Origin: Bacteroidales bacterium
GTDB lineage: Bacteria > Bacteroidota > Bacteroidia > Bacteroidales > UBA1556
Assembly: GCA_023145955.1 (NCBI GenBank)
Contig: JAGLDA010000118.1
Coordinates: forward strand, 1-7,921
Length of the DNA stretch: 7,921 bases
Reading direction: 5' to 3'
In this document: in pieces, positions 1 through 6,491 of the stretch
Position numbering within the stretch: position 1 is the first letter of the stretch
How the letters are laid out: the number at the start of each line of letters is the position of its first letter
The notes under the pieces: model-generated
What the model was told of the DNA's origin: nothing
The model's input: only the letters and a program-made list of their open reading frames with translations
Databases searched by the model: none
Translations under genes and position numbers: made by a program

Positions 1-662
1 ACTTTCTCAATACGTGCCACAATTACGTTATACGCAATATAGCCTATAATGCCTACTATAAGTCCGGCTATTGTTGTTACCATTGCTTGGTACATACCAT
101 CAGAAAGTAATCCAATATCAAGGCTATTTCCTCCGTTCGACATATCAAAAAATACCTGAACCATTCCTACAACTGTTCCTAAAAAGCCAATCATAGGTGC
201 TGCACCAGAAATTGTTGCCAATGCTGCAACGTTCTTCTCTAATTTGGAAACCTCTAATCTACCAACAGTTTCAATAGCAATATTTACATCTTGTAATGGA
301 CGTCCTAATCTTGCTATTCCTTTTTCTATCATTTTTGCTAATGGTGAATCTTGCTTCTGACAAAGCTGCTTTGCTGAATCTACTTTTCCATCACTTATTA
401 AATCGCGGATGTCATTCATAAATCCAGTTTCGTCTTTTGTAGCTTTAAGTATAATCATATACCTTTCAATAAAAATATAAACAGCCAACACCGACATGAT
501 AGCTAAGGGACCCATAATCCACCAACCACCTCTTTTGGTAAGTTCCCATATAGATATTTCACCATTAGCAAGGCCTTGCCCTGATTCGGCTAATGCATTT
601 AATGAATCTTGTGCCAATTGCCCAACTTCATTTATTTGTAACATAAAAGTTAATGCGCTCAT
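1..662 (-). CDS. exbB: MotA/TolQ/ExbB-family proton channel protein, 5' part (3' end off the window)
   Basis: The frame is open from ATG (662-660) to the left edge, giving 220 residues with no stop, so the gene is partial. The product is an inner-membrane proton channel subunit of the ExbB/TolQ/MotA family. Such proteins work with ExbD/TolR-like partners to pass proton-motive force to TonB or Tol systems. I see a first membrane segment at about residues 47-67 (rich in W, G, I and V) and a cytoplasmic region of about residues 70-145. A second segment at about 153-172 contains the family-typical GAAPMIGFLGTVVGM stretch, and a third at about 192-214 contains MVTTIAGLIVG. The N-terminal extension before the first segment (about 45 residues) is common in the Bacteroidota versions I know. 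Met7 is an alternative start. ExbD and TonB genes would be expected downstream, outside the window. Family assignment is confident; ExbB versus TolQ is inferred. Confidence 0.9.
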   Translation of the reverse strand, partial: MSALTFMLQINEVGQLAQDSLNALAESGQGLANGEISIWELTKRGGWWIMGPLAIMSVLAVYIFIERYMIILKATKDETGFMNDIRDLISDGKVDSAKQLCQKQDSPLAKMIEKGIARLGRPLQDVNIAIETVGRLEVSKLEKNVAALATISGAAPMIGFLGTVVGMVQVFFDMSNGGNSLDIGLLSDGMYQAMVTTIAGLIVGIIGYIAYNVIVARIEK

Positions 663-708
663 ATTATATTTTGTTATTGAATTTTACTGATATATACCTA
701 TATTAACA

Positions 709-732
709 TATACAATAGTAATTTATTGTATA
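709..732. repeat. Inverted repeat overlapping the candidate exbB promoter
   Basis: Perfect 9-bp arms TATACAATA (709-717) and TATTGTATA (724-732) are separated by 6 nt. The dyad covers the proposed -7 element and part of the spacer, where a repressor site would be expected. In such AT-rich DNA a dyad of this size could also arise by chance, and I do not recognise it as the box of a known regulator. Confidence 0.4.
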
Positions 733-743
733 GATACTTACAA
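713..743 (-). promoter_or_regulatory. Candidate Bacteroidota-type promoter for exbB
   Basis: Read on the minus strand, TTG (743-741) is followed after 20 nt by TACTATTG (720-713). The latter matches the Bacteroidota -7 consensus TAnnTTTG at five of its six fixed positions, and the spacing fits the known -33/-7 arrangement. Transcription would start near 706, leaving a leader of about 44 nt before the exbB ATG. The assignment rests on pattern matching only. Confidence 0.4.
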
Positions 744-927
744 TGTGTAAAAATAGATTTTTAGTAGGTAATGCCTTTGACCTTAATGCTTAATTACTAA
801 CAGGGAGGTGTTGATTTGTTTAACGGCAATTACGTTTAAAACTTGCTGATAAATACTTTGGAATATACTTATGATATTCAATGTAAAATATCTTTGCATT
901 CAAGAGGATAAGTTAAATTTTGACAAA

Positions 928-948
928 GGCAAAACAAAATAGCTGCTT
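928..948. repeat. Short direct repeat, copy 1 (downstream of peptidase gene)
   Basis: This copy starts with GGCAAAACAAAA, followed by T, AGCT and GCTT. The second copy at 2348-2369 has the same 12-nt start, then A, AGCT, an extra T, and GCTT. This copy begins 11 nt beyond the last base of the S41 peptidase stop codon. The two copies bracket that gene almost exactly. See the matching entry for copy 2. Confidence 0.5.
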
Positions 949-958
949 TTATTAAGTA

Positions 959-2308
959 TTAGTTCTTATTATTAATATAGTCAATAGCTATTTTTAATAC
1001 ACTGTCAGTACCAGTTTTCTCATCTTCGAAACTAGGAATATGAGTAATGTCTGGCTGTGTGTATTTATATGGTTCCCCATTTTCATCAAGGGCTTTGACA
1101 GTGGAAATCTTTACGGTACCACCACCAGGAAGCTGAACCTCCAAGGCCATAGTAGCACTTCCTGCTGTGGGCTCTCCTATTACGGTAACTGATGCTACTT
1201 GTTTTAGCTGAATAATGAACGCCTCAGCTGATGATATTGTAAGATAATTGCATAGAACTATTACTGGTATATTTTTTAACTCTCCATTTGTGTTGTTAGG
1301 ATAGCTGTATTGTCCTCCTTCATAATGTGATAAGGTAACATAATCAGTATAATAATTTTTAGCTTTTGCTAAAGAGTCTCCATGTAAATATGTAGATACT
1401 CCTGCTGCTTTTGAATAACTTTTATTAACCTTTTGTTGACCCCACCATAAAGGTATGGCTTTTTTATCAGAGAAGTATGAAATAATATCAGTAGCATATT
1501 GTGAATTTCCACCTTGGTTATCTCTTACATCAAATATTATGGCTTTACTATTTTTCAGACTATCAACTATTTTAGTGAAAGAAGTACTTGGGGTACTATT
1601 CAGAAAAGATTTAATACGGATGTAGGAAATGTCACCATAATTTTTGTGAAAAAAAACAGTATCCTTATACATTTTTGGCACTTTAATCGTTTCAGGTCCA
1701 TCAGTAAAATAAGGAATACGTTTTAGTTTTATGGAAACTGCTTTGCCATTAGGATTTAGAAATATTGCTGTTAAATTTTTATTTAGCAGGCCTACAAAGA
1801 ATCTACCTTTACCAGCTTGTCTCCTTGCAAAATGTGCTGCTAAATTATTATTAGGAAACACGAATCTATCATAATAATCATTCACATCATAACCATTGAC
1901 GTTTGTTAAAACACTCCCAATATAGATTTTATCTTTATATTCTGATGAAAATCTAGTTACATAATATTTACCATTTATATATGACATTGATATTGGCACA
2001 TAACCATGTTTATTCATTACTTCTGAAGGTAAATTAACGGTAGTATGCCCTTCATGAAAAGAATTCATAATATTAGACAAAATTGAATAATATTCAGTAA
2101 GGCTTTTTGCTGCAACCACTTTTGGAATATTTGCAATATACAGACTGTCCCAGTCCAAATTATAATTCTGCAAATAGGCGAAATTATAATTAACTTCTTG
2201 CCAAATTAATGATAGCCCATAGATTTTCTCTTCATCTGTTAGTTTTTTCTCTTGAGCTATAACAGTGATTGATGTAAATAACAAAAATAGTATTAGGAAA
2301 TTTTTCAT
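959..2308 (-). CDS. Secreted S41-family (C-terminal-processing/tricorn-like) peptidase
   Basis: The 449-residue protein begins with a signal peptide (hydrophobic residues 4-16, likely cleavage near Ala18-Gln19), with no lipobox cysteine, so it is probably periplasmic or secreted. An N-terminal helical region (about 25-95) ends in FHEGHTTV, where His88 matches the D-G-H-T position of S41B-type peptidases. The core carries IIFDVRDNQGGN (257-268), the family's D-x-R-x-N-x-G-G signature. TISSAEAF (357-364) holds the likely nucleophile, Ser359 or Ser360, and GEPTAGSA (378-385) follows. The lysine of the Ser-Lys dyad of Ctp/Tsp enzymes is not apparent in that last motif, which favours the S41B type with a Ser-His-based site. 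No classical PDZ domain is obvious, though residues about 100-200 may form a degenerate one (GSVLTNVNG near 131-139). Substrate is unknown. It is a single gene, 113 nt after the acyltransferase gene, and may have its own promoter. Confidence 0.88.
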   Translation of the reverse strand: MKNFLILFLLFTSITVIAQEKKLTDEEKIYGLSLIWQEVNYNFAYLQNYNLDWDSLYIANIPKVVAAKSLTEYYSILSNIMNSFHEGHTTVNLPSEVMNKHGYVPISMSYINGKYYVTRFSSEYKDKIYIGSVLTNVNGYDVNDYYDRFVFPNNNLAAHFARRQAGKGRFFVGLLNKNLTAIFLNPNGKAVSIKLKRIPYFTDGPETIKVPKMYKDTVFFHKNYGDISYIRIKSFLNSTPSTSFTKIVDSLKNSKAIIFDVRDNQGGNSQYATDIISYFSDKKAIPLWWGQQKVNKSYSKAAGVSTYLHGDSLAKAKNYYTDYVTLSHYEGGQYSYPNNTNGELKNIPVIVLCNYLTISSAEAFIIQLKQVASVTVIGEPTAGSATMALEVQLPGGGTVKISTVKALDENGEPYKYTQPDITHIPSFEDEKTGTDSVLKIAIDYINNKN

Positions 2309-2347
2309 AGTATCTATTTCTTGTGCAGAGTGTTATTTCAGTGTATT

Positions 2348-2369
2348 GGCAAAACAAAAAAGCTTGCTT
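2348..2369. repeat. Short direct repeat, copy 2 (upstream of peptidase gene)
   Basis: This matches copy 1 at 928-948 except for one substitution and one inserted T. It lies about 40 nt before the peptidase start codon, within its likely promoter or leader. Possible explanations are a remnant of gene insertion by short homology, a shared regulatory site, or chance in A-rich DNA. Confidence 0.5.
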
Positions 2370-2421
2370 AATAACTAGTGAATAAAAAATCTATGATATA
2401 ATGAAGCTAATAAATAGAGCA

Positions 2422-3546
2422 TTAAAACATCTTCACAAAGCATCTTTTTCTTTTATGCTGTATATGTTCATAGTTTTTCCAATTACCAATGGCTTTATCA
2501 TTTGTTTCAAACATACCAGTTGTTTCAATATACTTTAATCCATGGTCGGCCATTGCTTTTTGCAATTCAGCTTGAAGAATCACCGCTGCTCCAGTAGATT
2601 GGAACTCAGTACGTACGCCTGTAAGCATCTGATCCATAGTATCAATGCCTTTGCCTTTTAAGGCTTTCATTATATGAACTATTCCCAAAGGAAACAGTTT
2701 GCCATTGGCTTTCTGCATTGCTTTTGATAAGCTTGGTAGCCCAATTATAAAGCCAATAACTTGACCATCTTTCTCTACCATTTTTACAAATTTCGGATTA
2801 AGAAGTTGCAAATATTTGTTGGAATAGAATTCAGATAATGATTCATCAAATTTAGATACAAAAGGCAGAACTTCAAAAGAATCATTTAATATTTCAAAGA
2901 CAGTCTTAATATATGGTTTTAAATCCTCTTGTTTTTCAAACTGAATTACAGATATTCCGTAGCGCTTTTTTATTAGTTCGGCACCACGTGCGGCTTTATT
3001 TTGTGCTCTTTCTCCTACAGTTAGGCGAAATTCTACCCAATCAATTTCCTTATTATAATTATTATTTTCAATAAAAGTTTTATAATATGGCATATGATAT
3101 TCACTAGCAATTGAAGGGAGATATTCAAAACCTTCAATAAGTAACCCTTGATGATCCAGGTTGTTAAAACCCAAAGGCCCTAATACGCCATTCATTCCTT
3201 TTTCTTTTATCCAAGCCTCCGCCGTTTGCAATAGTAATGTAGCTACCGTAGCATCATCTATGCATTCAAAACGAGTATAACGGCCCATCTTTTCGTTGCG
3301 CTCCTCATTGTATTTGTGGTTAATAATAGCGCCAATTCTTCCTACTACCTCTCCATCTTGCTCAGCAAGCCAAAACTCTGCATCGCAGAATGCAAATGAT
3401 GGGTTACTATCGGCTTTCATGGCTTTAATCTCATCATCCTTAATTGGTGCCACCCACATTTCACTATTTTTATATAGTTTAAATTGGAAATCAATAAACT
3501 TTTTATAATCAGATTTTTCAGAAACGGTTTTAATAGTGATGCTCAT
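2422..3546 (-). CDS. GNAT-superfamily-like acyltransferase of the YghO type
   Basis: This 374-residue soluble protein has no signal peptide or membrane segment. The N-terminal half looks like a GNAT fold: FWLAEQDGEVVGRIGAIIN (58-76) forms the typical central strands, followed by a helix around 96-117. The segment GVLGPLGFNNLDHQGLLIEGFE (120-141) and the nearby MPYYKTFIENNNYNKEIDW (152-170) resemble the conserved core of the YghO-like family, whose substrate is not established to my knowledge. The C-terminal half contains a second GNAT-like strand pair, FVKMVEKDGQVIGFIIGLPS (253-272), so a tandem GNAT arrangement is possible. The start ATG follows a candidate -7 element, and a 104-nt gap separates it from the DUF2007 gene, so it probably begins its own transcript. 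Family-level identification is reasonable; the reaction and acceptor are unknown. Confidence 0.75.
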   Translation of the reverse strand: MSITIKTVSEKSDYKKFIDFQFKLYKNSEMWVAPIKDDEIKAMKADSNPSFAFCDAEFWLAEQDGEVVGRIGAIINHKYNEERNEKMGRYTRFECIDDATVATLLLQTAEAWIKEKGMNGVLGPLGFNNLDHQGLLIEGFEYLPSIASEYHMPYYKTFIENNNYNKEIDWVEFRLTVGERAQNKAARGAELIKKRYGISVIQFEKQEDLKPYIKTVFEILNDSFEVLPFVSKFDESLSEFYSNKYLQLLNPKFVKMVEKDGQVIGFIIGLPSLSKAMQKANGKLFPLGIVHIMKALKGKGIDTMDQMLTGVRTEFQSTGAAVILQAELQKAMADHGLKYIETTGMFETNDKAIGNWKNYEHIQHKRKRCFVKMF

Positions 3547-3572
3547 AATAATTATATTTAAATTTTATGCTA

Positions 3573-3580
3573 CAAATTTA
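3573..3580 (-). promoter_or_regulatory. Candidate -7 element for the acyltransferase gene
   Basis: The minus-strand sequence TAAATTTG fits TAnnTTTG exactly and lies 26 nt before the start codon. The surrounding 10-mer CTAAATTTGT is identical to the one in front of ccoG. I see no TTG at the right -33 distance, so support is partial. Confidence 0.4.
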
Positions 3581-3650
3581 GTGAAAAACTAATCTAATAG
3601 TAAATAAATAATAATGACTTTTTCTAATTAAAAATCGAATAAAGAAGATG

Positions 3651-4187
3651 TTAATTTAAGTCATCTCCCATTTCTAGTTTTTCTATTAACTCATTTTCTA
3701 TTTCGTATTTGGTAGATCTATTCCTATTTATGTATTCAAAAAACTTACCTTCAAATAGGTGCGCTAAAAATTCGTTAAGATCAAACTTATTATTATTTCT
3801 GTGAATAACATACTGCTTTTCTTCATTAAAAATTTTGGCAACAAGGCTTGGCTTAATATTTATGGGAGAATAATTTATTTGGAATTCCTCAATGCTTGGA
3901 ATATGGTTAAGCTTTCTTATTTTTCCTTTAAGCCGAAGTTCTTCCTCAGATTGTTCTACACCGATATTCAGTGCAGCATCTGCTTGTGTATTGCCATATT
4001 TACTTAATATGGCTTGAGCATCGTATAAATTATAATCGTCTATTATTAATTTTCCGCCAGCACTAGTATAAAACTTATGTGTAGAGATATTGCTAATTTC
4101 TATTGTACAAAAAATGTTATGAGATTCAAGAACACTCTTAAATAGTTGTAGCTCTTCGATATTTGTAGAAGTAAGTATTGTTACCAT
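3651..4187 (-). CDS. DUF2007-domain protein with an unrecognised C-terminal region
   Basis: This is a 178-residue cytoplasmic protein. Residues 1-65 match the DUF2007 pattern (annotated in databases as a putative signal-transducing domain, function unproven). They open with MVTILTSTNIEELQLFKSVL, a strand and helix like those of ACT/PII-type folds, followed by a GG and LIIDDYNLYDAQAIL (about 47-61). The remainder is charged and helical: a linker of about 66-105, then a segment of about 110-178 (IKPSLVAKIF, LNEFLAHLFEGKFFEYI) that I do not recognise. Typical stand-alone DUF2007 proteins are only about 70-100 residues, so this one is roughly twice that size. It starts 18 nt after the ccoH stop and is probably cotranscribed with it. 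That is the only hint of a link to cytochrome oxidase assembly, and a weak one. Confidence 0.7.
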   Translation of the reverse strand: MVTILTSTNIEELQLFKSVLESHNIFCTIEISNISTHKFYTSAGGKLIIDDYNLYDAQAILSKYGNTQADAALNIGVEQSEEELRLKGKIRKLNHIPSIEEFQINYSPINIKPSLVAKIFNEEKQYVIHRNNNKFDLNEFLAHLFEGKFFEYINRNRSTKYEIENELIEKLEMGDDLN

Positions 4188-4205
4188 TATTTTATTTCGG
4201 TATTA

Positions 4206-4661
4206 TTACTTAATCATTATTTCTTTTTCCTGATAATACTCGATATTGTTAACTTTCCAATCTACTTTAATTATACATCTTCCCCAAGTAATGCTATCTT
4301 TACGGATAGTATGTGCAAAAGTAGAATCAAGATTTATAATATAGTTTTTGTCGAATCTATAACTTTTAGGGAAGAATAGTAATATATTTCCTTCTATATC
4401 ACTATTTAATACTTGCTTATTATATATCTTTGGAAAATGAACCAATATAGTATTATTATCCTGACTTACAGTTAATTCCTCTGATAAATCTCTTGTGCGA
4501 GCTTCCTTATTTATTTGATCTTGATAAGTAATCCCCTTTGGATAATAATCAGGAGTTACCAAATTAACTTCATATTGAGCAGTTAGAATTACTAATCCTA
4601 TCATACTTAAAACAAAAAATGCTAAAAAAATAAATATCCCAGTACCCCAGTTAAATTTCAT
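4206..4661 (-). CDS. ccoH: CcoH/FixH-family cbb3 oxidase assembly protein
   Basis: This 151-residue inner-membrane protein has one N-terminal transmembrane segment (about residues 8-28) and a periplasmic domain. The signature LVTPDYYPKGITYQDQIN (34-51), followed by a charged RTRDL stretch, is typical of FixH/CcoH. The family is needed for assembly or stability of cbb3 oxidase. The rest of the domain (about 65-150) is beta-rich. The gene follows ccoG after a 187-nt gap holding a hairpin, so it may have its own promoter, although I could not find a clear -33/-7 pair. The next gene, of DUF2007 type, follows after 18 nt. In many relatives a TauE/SafE-type or CcoS gene lies near ccoH; neither is seen here. 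Length and order support the call strongly. Confidence 0.9.
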   Translation of the reverse strand: MKFNWGTGIFIFLAFFVLSMIGLVILTAQYEVNLVTPDYYPKGITYQDQINKEARTRDLSEELTVSQDNNTILVHFPKIYNKQVLNSDIEGNILLFFPKSYRFDKNYIINLDSTFAHTIRKDSITWGRCIIKVDWKVNNIEYYQEKEIMIK

Positions 4662-4778
4662 ATATAATGTGTTTGCAATTAAAAGATAAAAGTAAAATAA
4701 TATTCTATTAGTTAAACTATTATTTAACAGTTTACTGATAAAATATTATAAACAATTATGATTGTTGTATGTTATAAA

Positions 4779-4819
4779 TTTGCCATTATTACTGCGTTTT
4801 TAGCAATAATAATGGCAAA
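4779..4819 (-). terminator. Hairpin, probable terminator after ccoG
   Basis: The perfect outer arms TTTGCCATTATT (4779-4790) and AATAATGGCAAA (4808-4819) extend inward to about 17 bp with a single mismatch and close on a 7-nt loop. It begins 30 nt beyond the ccoG stop, and on the minus strand the stem is followed by TTTATAAC, a weak U-rich tail. The plus-strand tail is A-rich, so termination would favour the minus direction. It could also stabilise the ccoG mRNA 3' end. Confidence 0.55.
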
Positions 4820-4848
4820 AACTTTATCTATTAAATAAATAGAAGATA

Positions 4849-6297
4849 TTATTTATCTCCAATAAAAGTAACCTTTGTGTCATCAATACTCTTGCCATCA
4901 GAAATAATATCTATATCCAAGATAAAGTTCTTAGTTTTAATATCTTTTTCTGCAAGCTTTACTATTACAATCGATTTGGTTCTTGCTTTAGGAAGAACAG
5001 TTAAAGGACCACCAGCAATTGTGATACTTCCTTTCGATGATTTAAGTTTAAGAGTTACAATTTGTTCTCTTCGAGTTTTATTTACAACCTTAATATTATA
5101 AATGTTGCTAATACTATCATTAGTAGATTTTTGGAATAGAGTACCAGGTACTCGTTGTATTGTTGCATCTACATCAGCGCGAGTTACAAGTATAGTAACA
5201 AAGAAAGTCATAATTCCAAATAGCACAATTGAGTATGCAATAGTTCGCTTCGACATTTTTTGCTTTTTGCCTTCCGCAATTTCATTTTCCGAAGCATACT
5301 TAATTAAGCCCTTAGGTTTGCCAACCCTATCCATAACAGTATCGCAGGCATCAATACATGCGGTGCAATTTACACATTCTAATTGAGTACCATTTCTTAT
5401 ATCTATTCCTGTTGGGCATACATCTACACAAGCATGGCAATCTATGCAATCACCTTTTCCGCTAGTTTCTCTTGTAGCACCTTTCTTTTGGTGGCCTCGT
5501 GGCTCTCCTCTTAAGTAGTCGTAAGATATTACGATAGTAGATCTATCTATTAATACACTTTGCATTCTTCCGTAAGGACAAGCGATAATACATATTTGCT
5601 CTCTAAACCAAGTGTAAATTCCAAAAAATATAGTTGTGAAAATAAATATTAGAACAATTCCAGGAATATGATTTTCCATTTCGCCAGCATATCGCAGCCA
5701 TTTGTCGAACGACATAAAGTACCATAGCATAGCATTAACTAATGCAAAAGAAATAAAGTAGAATACTGTCCATTTAAATAAACGCTTAGAAATCTTTTTT
5801 GAATTCCAGGGCATTTCTGCTAGCTTCCGTTGTTGGTTGGGTGTTCCATCAATCCACTTCTCTATTCTACGAAAAATAATTTCTAGAAATACTGTTTGAG
5901 GACAGGCCCATCCACACCATATCCTTCCATAAGTTACTGTAAATAGAACTATAAAAATTATAAAAGAAAGCATTAGAAGCAACAGTACAAATGTGTCTTG
6001 TGGCCAAAAGATAACTCCAAAAATAATGAATTGTCTATCTAATACATTAATAAGGATAATTGGGTCTCCATTAATTTTAATTAATGGAAAAGCAAAAAGT
6101 AAGAATAATAAGGTAATACCAAAGATGTTTCTCCAGTTAATAAATACTCCTTTAGGTATTTTTGGGAATAAGAAGTTCCTTGATCCATCAAGTTTTACTG
6201 TAGAAATTCTATCGCGGTATGATATATCATCATAATTTGGGTCGTGAGCAATATGCTCTCGATGTTTGTGTAAATTATTATCTTTACTAGTTCCCAT
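4849..6297 (-). CDS. ccoG: CcoG/RdxA/FixG-family iron-sulfur accessory protein
   Basis: This 482-residue polytopic membrane protein is required in other bacteria for cbb3 oxidase assembly, and proteobacterial CcoG is reported to act in copper reduction or delivery. An N-terminal cytoplasmic tail (1-50) precedes membrane segments at about 55-75, 100-122, 174-195 and 212-229, with another at about 352-370. Conserved CcoG motifs are GRIWCGWACPQTVFLE (124-139; Cys128 and Cys132) and EQICIIACPYGRMQ (233-246; Cys236 and Cys240). Two 4Fe-4S ferredoxin motifs follow: Cys284, 287, 290 and 294, then Cys308, 311, 314 and 318, all intact. The C-terminal region (about 375-482) is the periplasmic Ig-like FixG_C domain. 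Length is normal for the family. It is separated from ccoP by 194 nt containing a terminator-like hairpin and a candidate promoter, so it is probably transcribed on its own. Confidence 0.96.
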   Translation of the reverse strand: MGTSKDNNLHKHREHIAHDPNYDDISYRDRISTVKLDGSRNFLFPKIPKGVFINWRNIFGITLLFLLFAFPLIKINGDPIILINVLDRQFIIFGVIFWPQDTFVLLLLMLSFIIFIVLFTVTYGRIWCGWACPQTVFLEIIFRRIEKWIDGTPNQQRKLAEMPWNSKKISKRLFKWTVFYFISFALVNAMLWYFMSFDKWLRYAGEMENHIPGIVLIFIFTTIFFGIYTWFREQICIIACPYGRMQSVLIDRSTIVISYDYLRGEPRGHQKKGATRETSGKGDCIDCHACVDVCPTGIDIRNGTQLECVNCTACIDACDTVMDRVGKPKGLIKYASENEIAEGKKQKMSKRTIAYSIVLFGIMTFFVTILVTRADVDATIQRVPGTLFQKSTNDSISNIYNIKVVNKTRREQIVTLKLKSSKGSITIAGGPLTVLPKARTKSIVIVKLAEKDIKTKNFILDIDIISDGKSIDDTKVTFIGDK

Positions 6298-6345
6298 AAT
6301 ACTGTCTATTAATTATATTAGTATTCAACTCTAATTTTGGAAGCA

Positions 6346-6353
6346 CAAATTTA
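6346..6353 (-). promoter_or_regulatory. Candidate -7 element for ccoG
   Basis: The minus strand reads TAAATTTG, an exact TAnnTTTG match, 48 nt before the ccoG ATG. A weak -33 candidate, GTG, lies 18 nt upstream. The 10-bp palindrome GATAATTATC (6387-6396), roughly 45-55 bp upstream of the inferred start, might be an operator. All of this is inferred from pattern alone. Confidence 0.45.
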
Positions 6354-6433
6354 GCAATTAATATTGTATCACACTTGCTATAATATGATAATTATCTGCT
6401 TTTAAAAAATTAAAATCTATGTATTTAAATAAC

Positions 6434-6466
6434 AAATCAGTCTTAATAGATAATTAAGACTGATTT
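6434..6466 (-). terminator. Hairpin, probable terminator after ccoP
   Basis: The arms AAATCAGTCTTAAT (6434-6447) and ATTAAGACTGATTT (6453-6466) pair perfectly over 14 bp around a 5-nt loop. The stem starts 25 nt past the ccoP stop codon and is followed on the minus strand by GTTATTTAAAT, only moderately U-rich. It likely ends or trims the ccoNO-Q-P transcript before ccoG. Confidence 0.6.
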
Positions 6467-6491
6467 ATATATTTTGTGCTAAAAAAGGTAA

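Larger units (their letters stand above)
663..958. other. Intergenic region between the peptidase gene and exbB
   Basis: This is the longest gene-free stretch (296 nt) and very AT-rich. It holds a candidate exbB promoter and a dyad near its left end. An imperfect inverted repeat has outer arms TTAGTA (761-766) and TACTAA (795-800), and could end transcription of the upstream peptidase gene. A further weak dyad lies around 818-842 (GTTTAACG and CGTTTAAAAC). One copy of a short direct repeat lies at 928-948. I see no convincing small ORF or structured RNA in it. Confidence 0.6.

Noticed and set aside
496..690. Plus-strand 64-residue ORF over exbB
   Set aside because: It lies antisense to a well-supported proton channel gene, has no recognisable domain, and runs through the exbB start and leader.
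889..896. Plus-strand TATCTTTG, an exact TAnnTTTG match
   Set aside because: No TTG lies at the right distance (nearest TTTG is 28 nt away) and no plus-strand gene follows, so a chance match is more likely.
4751..4766. AACAAT-N4-ATTGTT dyad upstream of ccoH, considered as a Crp/Fnr-type site
   Set aside because: Its spacing resembles such sites, but the half-sites do not match TTGAT/ATCAA and the DNA is AT-rich; too weak to list.
4877..6235. Several plus-strand ORFs antisense to ccoG
   Set aside because: They are shadows of the strongly conserved ccoG frame; none has a plausible start context or recognisable protein motif.
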